This document shows, piece by piece, positions 1 to 14,300 of a stretch of DNA of 64,000 bases (the first letter of the stretch is position 1; each line of letters begins with the position of its first letter). The notes beneath the pieces were generated by a model. That model was not told the origin of the DNA. It saw only the letters and a program-made list of their open reading frames with translations, and made no database searches. This DNA comes from Aporrectodea caliginosa. Its lineage: Eukaryota > Annelida > Clitellata > Crassiclitellata > Lumbricidae. Both the position numbers and the translations under genes were made by a program. Location of the stretch: assembly GCA_020284085.1 (NCBI GenBank), contig JACEVL010000521.1:274001-338000 (forward strand), in the 5' to 3' direction.

Positions 1-784
1 AGAGAAGCCAGGATATGGTGAATAGGAAAGTCGAAAGTTTAGTACTGAATGACATCAAACAATCGACAGAACTGCTAACGAAACATCCTATTAAACTACA
101 CACCTGTAACTCGGATTCAATTCCAGAGTCCGTCAATGTGAAATCAACATAAATACATGCAGTAATTCAATGTTAAACCAACACTGTTAACTTCCTGATC
201 ACCTATTTCACTGATTAGTTTCCGTCAAAAGCGGTGCTGCTCAAATTTCTGATTACAATAACACACCGGTAGAAGTTAGATAGGAACGAGATCAAGACTT
301 ACAGCCTAGCAAGAAACATTTTCGTTTATTAATCAACTCTGGCTGTCATAACGCAGCTAGTTACAAGGTTCTTCACAGACGAGTGACAATGCTGTAGACT
401 GCGTGCATTTACAAATTGGGTTTGAATCCTGGCTCTGACAGGTATGCTTATTGGGCCCACACATGGCAGTAGCTGGCCTAGCATACGCATCCAATGAATG
501 TGCACATCTATGGGTCAAACAGCTTGTTTACTTTCAAAGCACGGCCAAACATTTGAAAAATCGACAAGCACTGAACATTTTGCTGTATAATAGTAAATTT
601 ATCTGACGCCATTTGCAGTAAAACTATTCACAGGTGCTCCAGATGAGACTGAAAAAGAGGGTGCTTGCATGTCCAAAATGAACTGCAATTTTGTAGCTGA
701 CAATTTCAACTTTTCAAAGACCAAAGTGGTAAACTCCTTGCAAATATATTGTTATTAATATACATTTATTTAGCTCCAATATCT

Positions 785-930
785 AAATATCAAGCATCAA
801 TCAATGGCACTCAGCAATTATGAGTCAAGGACTTTGCTCAGTAACCAACGGTCTCAGGGTAGGATCAAACCCATACTCTCTGCGTTAGTAGGTGAACACT
901 CTAACCAATTGACTGCAATGTTGTATTCCA
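785..930 (-). repeat. tRNA-derived SINE, decayed
   Basis: On the minus strand a tRNA-like head (AATTGGTTAGAGTGTTCACC, then GGGTTTGATCC as B box) is followed by the core GTCCTTGACTCATAATTGCT, shared with the elements at 1650, 19690, 39000, 39705 and 41735. Confidence 0.6.
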
Positions 931-1649
931 GTACATGATAATTTTGGAAACTTTCTTTTCTCCTAATACATGTCTTAGAAACTCACTGTAATGAACGTCA
1001 ATGTAAAAATAAAAGTTCACCGATATGAATTATTATTTACTAATCAACACATTTGACTTTAGAAGTCAATTAGTTCATCAGATCTCTCTTGAATCTTCCA
1101 TTCAACTCCAAAAACTTCTGAATCGTTTAAATGCATCCAAAGACTTTTCAACGTAACGTTGTCAATGGTTAAACATTTGTAACCATGCCTGTTAAAGCCC
1201 AATCAAAGTTGAAAAAAGCTGCAGAAAAACGTTGTGCTGGGTGCTGAAAAATTTGGTGAAAACTTGTAGTGTTTAGCACATATAGAAAAATTTATCAATT
1301 TCTTAATATGTATGTCTCCATGTGAAGACTTAAAAAGTCGCAAATTAAATTTCTATGTAATTTATCTGTCTGGTACAAATAGATTTCTTTATATGCAAAA
1401 TTAGCCAGAATTTTAACATATCTTTTGATTGATATATATAGCATTTCTTTGAAAATTAAAGTTACAAAGAAAATTAAGCATAAAACTGTTATGGACCAAT
1501 GCCATGCATGATTGCCTTCCTTGGAGACTTCCCATACATTTATTTTTAAACGTTATCAGGGTTACGTCATAATGGAAAAATTTGGTCGCAGGCGAGAACA
1601 AATCTAGAAATGCTTTACAAGACTTAAAACTCAAATCACCCTCTGTAGG

Positions 1650-1830
1650 CTTCTACAATACAATACGACTGCATTTGATACTGCCCTCCTTCCAAAGTTC
1701 AGAGGTAAACTCGGCCACACAACTAAACATCGATGGCACTGAGCAATAGTGAGTGAAGGACTTGCTCAAGGTCCCTACAAAGTGACCACCTAACCTATCG
1801 GCTACCATGCTCCAGGCTTTTGTGTAAGAA
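1650..1830 (-). repeat. tRNA-derived SINE, decayed
   Basis: Shares the core GACTTGCTCAAGGTCCCTAC (plus-strand reading) and the TTTGATACTGCCCTCCTTCC segment with the copy at 19690-19905. Confidence 0.6.
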
Positions 1831-2162
1831 AAGTTAGCACGAGAAGAGCAAACAAGAAAATGAGCTGTATAAACTTCTTAAATTACATAATTTACAAGCA
1901 ACTTGATTTCTGCTGAAGCAAAGCGTCGAGACTTTAGTCAGTAAAACATTTCTATAGGCATTTACTACTGCGTTTACGACACCAAGAGAACACCGACTAC
2001 ATAATATTTTGACGTCCACACCACCTTTACACTTTTCCATTCAGGTTACGTCTTTACGTTCTTGTTCGCTTTACGTCTTTACATTCCCTATTTACATTCT
2101 CTTTTTGTATTTGCATTTCTTCCTTGCATCATGTCTTTACATTGCTCTGCAGACGTATCTCG

Positions 2163-2392
2163 TTAGACGTCGTCAAATATGTTTCGTGGCGGTTGGCGCG
2201 TCGGCCGAACTTGGGTGGAACCAAAGCCTTGACCGCTTGTCAGATACTGAGGCCTTGACACAGGATCTGCCTGGTAGAGGCCAGGGATAATCGGGGCGTT
2301 TGAAGAGCGTGGCGGGGACCCGCCCTGTCCACCGCTGTAGTCGATCGGCTCCGCTTCTCGCAACAGCTCTGAACGATCGTTGTCCGTTCGCA
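2163..2392 (-). CDS. LMBRD2: LMBRD2 last exon
   Basis: Encodes [20 protein letters not shown] and the C-terminal RNIFDDV followed by TAA (2163-2165). The acceptor GATTGAAG is formed by the edge of a (TCAA)n tract. Confidence 0.88.
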
Positions 2393-5300
2393 CTTCAATC
2401 AATCAATCAATTAATCAATCAATTACTCAATCAATTACTCAATCATTCAATCAATCAATCAATCATTCAAAGCTGGTGTTGCATGGTGGAAGTGTGTGCA
2501 AAGGGAACAAGCAAGTCACCGTGGACCACACGCTTAAAAGAAGAGCCTTACCGTTAGCATATCTGAAGGTAAAGTTACACAATGCAAAGATAATTGCACT
2601 TTAAACAGAATTACAGAGATAAACAAATGGTTAAGTAATTTATGGTCAGAGAAGGTAACTGCACTTGGACAGTAAACTCTGCGATTAACTTAGGGTAAAG
2701 TGGTGTATAAAGGTAACTGCACTTTGAAACTTTGAGATTAAAGATGTTAAGTTAAGGTACAGAAACGCACAAGTTTCATCACTTTCTTCTTTACAGTTTT
2801 ACCCACGGTATTAAGTGAGTATTATTAATAATTTTTATAACTTTAATTATGAATGCTTTAAAAATAATTGTTATAAAACTTCATAAACCTCATCTGAGGC
2901 AGGGCCAGTTGGCTGTCTAATGTTAGTGCAGTTGAACATCTAAACGATTTTAAGTTATATCCTGAAAACGATAAATGCAAATACATTTGGGAGAACAACA
3001 GGCAGATGCAGTACATAAATAAGATATATAAAATTATCATCATAATCGTCATCATCATTAAAATTATAATCATCATCATGACTACCACCACAACCACCAC
3101 CATCACCATTACCATAAGCAAAATTGGGAGAGGTGAGTTCTGAGCAACCTGTTCTTCTTCTGCTTAGATCATCTGGATCTTGGATGCCTGTGTTTCGATC
3201 CGTGAACCTCTCATTCCAGGTCCGTCTTCTTACCTCCGACTCTTCAAGACGCAGGCGCTTTCGCCGCTCTGCAGAATTGAAACACAAACAACATCCAGCT
3301 TTAATCATTATCTAATCTAAAAATGACTTTTATCACTAAAACTAACAATATCCAGGTTTTCACCAACATCTAATCAAATCAAAATGACTTCTATAACACT
3401 GCTATAACTATAATCAAAGGCATTAAATATGCACTGGTACCTAATCTATATGACTTCTATAACATATGTATCACAATAATCAAAGACATCCAGTTTTCCC
3501 CAGCATCTAATCTAATCTAAATGACTTCTATAACACTTGTAACACCATAATCAAAGACATCTTATCAAATCTAATCTAATCTAATCTAATGGCTTCAATA
3601 GCACTGTCATCGTAATACACATGCATCATGACAACAACAGTTGACGTTACCTCTCTTGACAAGTTCCGTTCCTTCATCGACCAGTTCCTGCGTCAAGTCA
3701 TCATCACCGATGAACTGCTGAAAGCCGAGCAGATGCAGAAGTCTCGTTCCGACTTTGAAGAACGTCAAAACACAGAGCACGACTATCGCAATGGGAAAGT
3801 AGATGTTGAAACCATCCGAGATGAAAGAAATGACGTCCATATGACCCATGAACTGAAATAATCATTACTATAATGCAATCATATTGTAAAGCGATTATAG
3901 TGTAACATAACTGTAATTAAATTTAAATGTAATTACAATTTTACGTAGTTACATTGTAATGTAATTATACTGTAGTGTAGGTATATTGAAGTGTACCTGT
4001 AATTCTTGTTCTGTAATGTAATTCTATTCGAGATGCAAACACTGGCTCTCGACCTCACAATCATAACATGAAGGATATTGTCTTGGGATGCCTTAAACAA
4101 CTGTGGTCTGATTAGTACCTTGTGGCCTATCAGCCATAATGCATAACATGTCTTAGCAGAGTGATCTGGATATTGACCTGATTATGGCTTGGTCTTGGTA
4201 CATGCACCAGCAGGTGATAATAATAATCTGATAATAGTCATCTACCGTGATGACTACCTTAGTGCCTATCAGCCATAAGATGCCTCTCTGTCTTAGCAGA
4301 GTGATCTGGATATTGACCTGATTATGGCTTGGTCTTGGTGCATGCACCAGCAGGTAATGCCTTGTGCATTAGACACCGGCGCTATAGAAGTTACTATGTA
4401 CCGTCATGATTACCTCAGACCCCATGCAGTTTCAATGTTTATTCTAAATAAAATGCCATGTGACTTTCCAGACCCCATAAGTCCAAGTTTATTTAAGATA
4501 AAAGCGGAGTCAGTCAAACGACACAGCAACCTAGTTTATTTAAAATATAACCACGTCATTTTTAAATCAGACCCCATAATTTTGATGTTTATTTAAATGG
4601 GGTATTGAAAACTGGCCTTTCATTAGGTGCCCAGATGGCAAGCAGTTATATTAATACACCTATTTCAGGCCTAATTCTGTATGTATAATATGCATGTATG
4701 TATAATATATTCAATAAGTAATCAGAGTTAGAGTTGTTAGAGGTCAGTACACCAAGCAATAATGTAAATCATTCTTAGTGATGCAAATGTAATTAATAAT
4801 ATTATTATTATCATCGGTAATAATTAAATTAGTAACTTCTACTGCACCGTTATAAAATACCAAGCTGTAATGTAAATTAGCTCACATAAAGTTATTGTAA
4901 ATATAGAAACCTATGTCGGGCAGACAATCTTATTCAGAAATAGAGTTGCTGGAATTCAGCAATAATACCCAGTTCAACTGTTAATTTGAAAACTCAAACC
5001 CGACATATTAAAGAAAATTTCTATACCTATGCGATGAGCTGCATTATGCCATGCAAACGGTGAAAACTGTTCCAATGTCAACTGCCTTTGTTGCCAAAAG
5101 ATGTCGTTACAATATAGATCCATCCAATTCATAAATGTAAATTTATAAATATACAAGCATTGCAAAGGGGCACTATACTATACGAATGGTGAGAACTGTT
5201 CAGAATAATTTCTGCCAACGTCAGCAGCGTTTGTTGCCATAATACATCGTTAAACTGTTGTCAAACCCATCCTATCCGTTGTCTGTACAACAGTGGACTT

Positions 5301-8300
5301 ACATTCCGCAGAATATCATGCTGTTTTCATCCGTCTGGTGATTGCCGACGATGTAGTAATAGTTGAAGATGCGGATCTTGAATATCGTGTAGTAGGCGCA
5401 GATGCTCAGATAAGAAATCGTCAGAACACAGACAAACTGCAACAATACAATACACTTAGTGATCAGAGAATTATCATTAATTTGCATAATGCAGGTGTCT
5501 AATGCACAATCAATTTAATGTTATCTATTATATGGAAACCAATTTTGTATCAGATGTGTGGCCCACCACAGTTACACAATAGTTTATGTTTTGGCACTTG
5601 ATGTAAAATGTTTGGAAACCACTGCTCTAAGGCAAAGTACCGGTACTTGTAATAAGAATTTCTTACATTGACGGCAATAATTATACTTGTAATGCAAGCA
5701 TTTCTTACCTTGATGTAGATATACCCGGTAGTCGTAATGTGAACATTTTTTTGTGGTCAGCCGTTCTTACCTCAATGGCGATGTAGTTGTAGTGGGTTGT
5801 TGCGAGATCGATCATGATCGCAAACAGCGACAGAACGGGACTCTTGATGAAGAAAAGACACTCCGACCAGATGACCATCAGCGAAAAGACGAACATACAA
5901 ACAGCCAACAGACGCAACACCCAAGGACATATCCAACACTTCCAGTACCACTCTACAACAACAAACAACAGTACCATTATGCAACAGGAAAAGTACCACT
6001 ATTCAACAACTGCAGTGCCAATATGCAACAACAACAGCATCACTTTGAAACAACAACTACTGGTACCACTCTACAACAACAAACAACTGTGCAACAACGT
6101 ACCATTATACAACATACAAAATACCACCATGCAACAACAGTACCACTGTGCAACAACAGTACCATAGAATAAACGATCAATTATCATAGGATACCTTGCT
6201 TCCATCTCTACCTGTCAGTGGAGGTGTCATTAGGGTGCAATTTGCAGAGAGAAAGGCGCAGGAATGAGAAATTGTGCCCCAGCTAGACTCCCATATACAT
6301 GTGTGATTCAGTTTCCCTACGAGTGCACCCCTGTCTACCAGTTAAGGGTCTAGACAGTCTACCGAGAGGTCAGCGTCTCAAATCCCCACACATTTTGCTC
6401 CACCAAAAGGTCTTTGCCATAAAAGCTGCCAACCATAAACCATAAACCCACTGGGGACTGGGATCGACAGGGTAGTTTCACACAGGATAAAAATGAATAC
6501 TTACCTGGCACTAATAATTTACACAAAGTCACGGGCCACAAATCTATTGATTATTAAAACAAAATCAGAGAATAAGAAAAAAACCTATGGCTGCAGCTGA
6601 GCACAAATTAGAAAACAGCTGAGTAAACAAGCAGCATAGGAGTTTATCATAATCAGTATCTTCTGTTGTGCCAGCGTTTAAGTCGACAATGGCCTGTTCC
6701 ACACAACAATGCTATAATCAGACATGTTGAAGTGATATCTCTTGTAACAGAAGTGTCGAAACAATCGTTCCTCCAGCAATGCATTGAGAATTTTACTTCC
6801 ATGGCAATTCCGAAGCACCTACTCACCAGACGATCACTTCAACATGAGCAATTGGGGTGGGATTAAGTCGAACAATGGCCTGTTCCACAAAAGAAAGCTA
6901 TAATCAGTCATGTTGAAGTGATTTCTTTTGTAGCAGAAGCGTCGAAACTATCGTTCCTCCAGCAATGCATTGAGAATTTTACCTCCATGGCAATTTCGAA
7001 GCACCTACTGACCAGACGATCACTTCAACATGAGCAATTGGGGTGGGATTAAGTCGACAATGGCCTGTTCCACACAAGAAAGCTATAATCAGTCATGTTG
7101 AAGTGATTTCTTTTGTAGCAGAAGTGTCGAAACTATTGTTCCTCTGCAATGCATTGATAATTTCATTGCCATGGCAATTCCGAAGCACCTACTGACCAGA
7201 CGATCAATTCAACATGAGCAATTGGGGTGGGATTAAGTCGACAATGGCCTCTTCCACACAACAAGGCTGTAATCAGTCATCTTGAAGTGCTTTCTGTTGC
7301 AGGGCAATCGTCGAAACTATCTTTCCTCCAGCAATGCATTGAGAATTTCATTACCATGGCAATTCCGAAGCACCTACTGATCAGACGATCAATTCAACAT
7401 GAGCATTGGGGTGGAATTAAGTGGAGAATGGCCTGTTCCACACAACAAAGCTGTAATCAGTCATCTTGAAGTGCTTTCTGTTGCAGGGCAATCGTCAAAA
7501 CTATCTTTCCTCCTGCACTGCATTGAAAATTTAATTGCAATGGCAATTCCGAAGCACCTACTGATCAGACGATCAATTCAACATGAGCAATTGGGGTGGA
7601 ATTAAGTGGAGAATGGCCTGTTCCACACAACAAAGCTGTAATCAGTCATCTTGAAGTGCTTTCTGTTGCAGGGCAATCGTCGAAACTATCTTTCCTCCTG
7701 CAATGCATTGAAAATTTCATTACCATGGCAATTCCGAAGCACCTACTGATCAGATGATCAATTCAACATGAGCAATTGGGGTGGAATTAAGTGGAGAATG
7801 GCATGTTTCACACAACAAAGCTGTAATCAGTCATCTTGAAATGCTTTCTGTTGCAGGGCAATCGTCGAAACTATCTTTCCTCCAGGAATGCATTGAGAAT
7901 TTCATTGCCATGGCATTGAAAATTTCATTTCCGAAGCACCTACTGATCAGACGATCAATTCAACATGAGCAACTGGGGTGGAATTAAGTGGAGAATGGCC
8001 TGTTCCACACAACAAAGCTGTAATCAGTCATCTTGAAGTGCTTTCTGTTGCAGGGCAATCGTCGAAACTATCTTTCCTCCTGCACTGCATTGAAAATTTC
8101 ATTGCCATGGCAATTCCGAAGCACCTACTGATCAGACGATCAATTCAACATGAGCAATTGGGGTGGAATTAAGTGGAGAATGGCCTCTTCCACACAACAA
8201 AGCTGTAATCAGTCATCTTGAAGTGCTTTCTGTTGCAGGGCAATCGTCGAAACTATCTTTCCTCTAGCAATGCATTGAGAATTTCATTGCCGTGGCAATT

Positions 8301-11300
8301 CCGAAATTTCATTTCCGAAGCACCTACTGATCAGACGATCAATTCAACATGAGCAACTGGGGTGGAATTAAAGTGGAGAATGGCCTGTTCCACACAACAA
8401 AGCTGTAATCAGTCATCTTGAAGTGCTTTCTGTTGCAGGGCAATCGTCGAAACTATCTTTCCTCTAGCAATGCATTGAGAATTTCATTGCCATGGCAATT
8501 CCGAAGCACCTACTGATCAGATGATCAATTCAACATGAGCAATTGGAGTGGAATTAAGTGGAGAATGGCCTGTTCCACACAACAAAGCTGTAATCAGTCA
8601 TCTTGAAGTGCTTTCTGTTGCAGGGCAATCGTCGAAACTATCTTTCCTCCTGCACTGCATTGAAAATTTCATTGCCATGGCAATTCCGAAGCACCTACTG
8701 ATCAGACGATCAATTCAACATGAGCAATTGGGGTGGAATTAAGTGGAGAATGGCCTGTTCCACACAACAAAGCTGTAATCAGTCATCTTGAAGTGCTTTC
8801 TGTTGCAGGGCAATCGTCGAAACTATCTTTCCTCCTAGCAATGCATTGAGAATTTCATTGCCATTGAAGCATTTCATTTTCGAAGCACCTACTGATCAGA
8901 CGATCAATTCAACATGAGCAACTGGGGTGGAATTAATTGGAGAATGGCCTGTTCCACACAACAAAGCTGTAATCAGTCATCTTGAAGTGCTTTCTGTTGC
9001 AGGGCAATCGTCGAAACTATCTTTCCTCCTGCACAGCATTGAAAATTTCATTGCCATGGCAATTCCGAAGCACCTACTGATCAGACGATCAATTCAACAT
9101 GAGCAATTGGGGTGGAATTAAGTGGAGAATGGCCTGTTCCACACAACAAAGCTGTAATCAGTCATCTTGAAGTGCTTTCTGTTGCAGGGCAATCGTCGAA
9201 ACTATCTTTCCTCCAGCAATGCATTGAGAATTTCATTGCCATGGCAATTCCGAAGCACCTACTGATCAGACGATCAATTCAACATGAGCAATTGGGGTGG
9301 AATTAAGTGGAGAATGGCATGTTCCACACAACAAAGCTGTAATCAGTCATCTTGAAGTGCTTTCTGCTGCAGGGCAATCGTCGAAACTATCTTTCCTCCT
9401 GCACTGCATTGAAAATTTCATTGCCATGGCAATTCCGAAGCACCTACTGATCAGACGATCAATTCAACATGAGCAATTGGGGTGGAATTAAGTGGAGAAT
9501 GGCCTGTTCCACACAACAAAGCTGTAATCAGTCATCTTGAAATGCTTTCTGTTGCAGGGCAATCGTCGAAACTATCTTTCCTCCTGCACTGCATTGAAAA
9601 TTTCATTGCCATGGCAATTCCGAAGCACCTACTGATCAGACGATCAATTCAACATGAGCAATTTGGGTGGAATTAAGTGGAGAATGGCCCTTCCACACAA
9701 CAAAGCTGTAATCAGTCATCTTGAAGTGCTTTCTGTTGCAGGGCAATCGTCGAAACTATCTTTCCTCCTGCACTGCATTGAAAATTTCATTGCCATGGCA
9801 ATTCCGAAGCACCTACTGATCAGACGATCAATTCAACATGAGCATTTGGGGTGGAATTAAGTGGAGAATGGCCTGTTCCACACAACAAAGCTGTAATCAG
9901 TCATCTTGAAGTGCTTTCTGTTGCAGGGCAATCGTCGAAACTATCTTTCCTCCAGCAATGCATTGATCCACCCCATGAGACCAGCTTTAACTGATCAGAT
10001 GAGATTAATGTGAGCCAAATTGTGTCATAGTTACTCACACAAATTGACTGTTAACATGATATGTTTGCTGTTGAGTCTTTAGTTAAGATTTATCTTCTTT
10101 TGTTCATTAATACGCTTATTTTTTAGACCAGTCAAATATTTTGGCTTTCCTCATGAGGCTGTACTGCAAACCTAGGGGGCCCTACTTAGCGGGGCCGTAA
10201 GACCCTTTCAGGGTCCCCTGTGTGACTCAATTTTCTCATTGTTTGTGTGCTCACTGTTCTTGGTTGGTCACCAAATAAAATGATTTGATTTGATTTGATT
10301 TTGAGAATTTCATTGCCATGGCAATTCCGAAGCACCTACTGATCAGACGATCAATTCAACATGAGCAACTGGGGTGGAATTAATTGGAGAATGGCCTGTT
10401 CCACACAACAAAGCTGTAATCAGTCATCTTGAAGTGCTTTCTGTTGCAGGGCAATCGTCGAAACTATCTTTCCTCTAGCAATGCATTGAGAATTTCATTG
10501 CCATGGCAATTCCGAAGCACCTACTGATCAGACGATCAATTCAACATGAGCAATTGGGGTGGAATTAAGTGGAGAATGGCATGTTCCACACAACAAAGCT
10601 GTAATCAGTCATCTTGAAGTGCTTTCTGTTGCAGGGCAATCGTCGAAACTATCTTTCCTCCAGCAATGCATTGAGAATTTCATTGCCATGGCAATTCCGA
10701 AGCACCTACTGATCAGACGATCAATTCAACATGAGCAATTGGGGTGGAATTAAGTGGAGAATGGCATGCTCCACACAACAAAGCTGTAATCAGTCATCTT
10801 GAAGTGCTTTCTGTTGCAGGGCAATCGTCGAAACTATCTTTCCTCCTGCACTGCATTGAAAATTTCATTGCCATGGCAATTCCGAAGCACCTACTGATCA
10901 GACGATCAATTCAACATGAGCAATTTGGGTGGAATTAAGTGGAGAATGGCCTGTTCCACACAACAAAGCTGTAATCAGTCATCTTGAAGTGCTTTCTGTT
11001 GCAGGGCAATCGTCGAAACTATCTTTCCTCCTGCACTGCATTGAAAATTTCATTGCCATGGCAATTCCAAAGCACCTACTGATCAGACGATCAATTCAAC
11101 ATGAGCATTTGGGGTGGAATTAAGTGGAGAATGGCCTGTTCCACACAACAAAGCTGTAATCAGTCATCTTGAAGTGCTTTCTGTTGCAGGGCAATCGTCG
11201 AAACTATCTTTCCTCCAGCAATGCATTGAGAAGTTATCATTTTTGAGACTTATGAGATTAATGAAGCACATATTGTGTCAGAGTTACTTCAATTAAATTG

Positions 11301-14300
11301 ATGTAGTAGATGTTAAGGGGCGGTTTTGGGTGGCCCCAGAATGGCCTAGTTCAACCCTAGGTAATCAGTCAACTCCAGCTCATGGCCTCAGACCAATTTT
11401 GGGTTCTTCCCCCAGCACCGCATTCTGACTGTTATGGGCCCAGGGGCAATGGTCTCCGGTCTATAGTCTCCATGGCCCATTGGATATGGCAGCATCCCTG
11501 GCTGTTATCTCCCCAAGACCGATTTTGAGTTTACTTCAGGCTTCCAGAGCCCCATCTCAATGGAGGTTGCATTATTTTCAAGTAGGCCTGAACAGAGCGC
11601 ACCCTCACTTTCAGAACATGGCCCATGTTTCCCCGACCACAAGACATTGTAATCACCCCTATAATATGATACCTGAGTGTTCCACAACAGGGCAATCAGT
11701 CAGAGACTAGCTTTCCTTCAGACCTGCACAGGAATTTCATTGCCATGAGCAATTTCCTATAGCATAAACAGATGTCAGCTGTCAATTCAACATTGAGCAA
11801 TTGGGTCAAAATCATTAATGGAGAATGGCCTGCCCAAAACCGCTACTTAACATGTAAAACAGTCAACTGTTAACATGATATGTTTGCTGTTGAGTCTTTA
11901 ATTAAGATTTATCTTCTTTTGTTCATTAGTACGCTTATTTTTTTAGACCAGTCAAATATTTTGGCTTTCCGCATGAGGCTGTACTGCAAGCCTAGGGGGC
12001 CCTACTTAGCGGGGCCGTAAGACCCTTTCAGGGTCCCCTGTGTGACTCAATTTTCTCATTGTTTGTGTGTCACTGTTCTTGTTTGGTCACCAAATAAAAT
12101 GATTTGATTTGATTTGATTTTGAATTTCATTGCCATGGCAATTCCGAAGCACCTACTGATCAGACGATCAATTCAACATGAGCAATTGGGGTGGAATTAA
12201 TTGGAGAATGGCCTGTTCCACACAACAAAGCTGTAATCAGTCATCTTGAAGTGCTTTCTGTTGCAGGGTAATCGTCGAAACTATCTTTCCTCTAGCAATG
12301 CATTGAGAATTTCATTGCCATGGCAATTTCGAAGCACCTACTGATCAGACGATCAATTCAACATGAGCAATTGGGGTGGAATTAAATGGAGAATGGCATG
12401 TTCCACACAACACAGCTGTAATCAGTCATCTTGAAGTGCTTTCTGTTGCAGGGCAATCGTCGAAACTATCTTTCCTCCAGCAATGCATTGAGAATTTCAA
12501 TACCATGCCAATTCCGAAGCACTTACTGATCAGACGATCAATTCAACATGAGCAATTGGGGTGGAATTAAGTGGAGAATGGCATGCTCCACACAACAAAG
12601 CTGTAATCAGTCATCTTGAAATGCTTTCTGTTGCAGGGCAATCGTCGAAACTATCTTTCCTCCTGCACTGCATTGAAAATTTCATTGCCATGGCAATTCC
12701 GAAGCACCTACTGATCAGACGATCAATTCAACATGAGCAATTTGGGTGGAATTAAGTGGAGAATGGCCTGTTCCACACAACAAAGCTGTAATCAGTCATC
12801 TTGAAGTGCTTTCTGTTGCAGGGCAATCGTCGAAACTATCTTTCCTCCTGCACTGCATTGAAAATTTCATTGCCATGGCAATTCCGAAGCACCTACTGAT
12901 CAGACGATCAATTCAACATGAGCATTTGGGGTGGAATTAAGTGGAGAATGGCCTGTTCCACACAACAAAGCTGTAATCAGTCATCTTGAAGTGCTTTCTG
13001 TTGCAGGGCAATCGTCGAAACTATCTTTCCTCCAGCAATGCATTGAGAAGTTATGAGACTATTTTTGAGACTTATGAGATTAATGTGAGCCATATTGTGT
13101 CATAGTTACTCACGTAAATTGACTGTTAACATGATATGTTTGCTGTTGAGTCTTTAATTAAGATTTATCTTCTTTTGTTCATTAGTACGCTTATTTTTTT
13201 AGACCAGTCAAATATTTTGGCTTTCCGCATGAGGCTGTACTGCAAGCCTAGGGGGCCCTACTTAGCGGGGCCGTAAGACCCTTTCAGGGTCCCCTGTGTG
13301 ACTCAATTTTCTCATTGTTTGTGTGTCACTGTTCTTGTTTGGTCATCAAATAAAATGATTTGATTTGATTTGATTTTGAATTTCATTGCCATGGCAATTC
13401 CGAAGCACCTACTGATCAGACGATCAATTCAACATGAGCAACTGGGGTGGAATTAATTGGAGAATGGCCTGTTCCACACAACAAAGCTGTAATCAGTCAT
13501 CTTGAAGTGCTTTCTGTTGCAGGGCAATCGTCGAAACTATCTTTCCTCTAGCAATGCATTGAGAACTTCATTGCCATGGCAATTCGGAAGCACCTACTGA
13601 TCAGACGATCAATTCAACATGAGCAATTGGGGTGGAATTAAATGGAGAATGGCATGTTCCACACAACAAAGCTGTAATCAGTCATCTTGAAGTGCTTTCT
13701 GTTGCAGGGCAATCGTCGAAACTATCTTTCCTCCTGCACTGCATTGAAAATTTCATTGCCATGGCAATTCCGAAGCACCTACTGATCAGACGATCAATTC
13801 AACATGAGCAATTGGGGTGGAATTAAGTGGAGAATGGCATGTTCCACACAACAAAGCTGTAATCAGTCATCTTGAAGTGCTTTCTGTTGCAGGGCAATCG
13901 TCGAAACTATCTTTCCTCCAGCAATGCATTGAGAATTTCATTACCATGGCAATTCCGAAGCACCTACTGATCAGACGATCAATTCAACATGAGCAATTGG
14001 GGTGGAATTAAGTGGAGAATGGCATGTTCCACACAACAAAGCTGTAATCAGTCATCTTGAAGTGCTTTCTGTTGCAGGGCAATCGTCGAAACTATCTTTC
14101 CTCCTGCACTGCATTGAAAATTTCATTGCCATGGCAATTCCGAAGCACCTACTGATCAGACGATCAATTCAACATGAGCAATTGGGGTGGAATTAAGTGG
14201 AGAATGGCCTGTTCCACACAACAAAGCTGTAATCAGTCATCTTGAAGTGCTTTCTGTTGCAGGGCAATCGTCGAAACTATCTTTCCTCCTGCACTGCATT

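Larger units (their letters stand above)
1..2162. other. 3' flank of LMBRD2, no gene seen
   Basis: No coding exon is recognisable. The stretch is AT-rich and holds two degenerate tRNA-derived SINEs (listed). It would contain the LMBRD2 3' UTR, but the poly(A) site cannot be placed. Confidence 0.6.

Noticed and set aside
2955..3121. Poly-Met/Val or Asp-rich continuation of LMBRD2 exon 11
   Set aside because: The GTAATG donor at 3112 ends the exon; beyond it is a simple CAT/CCA repeat, and splicing there restores the conserved C-terminus.
4974..5165. Candidate for the missing LMBRD2 exon (FFNMSGLSF...)
   Set aside because: No match to the conserved LTPPLCLNFLGL-type segment and no acceptor and donor in the needed phases; the area is a local duplication.
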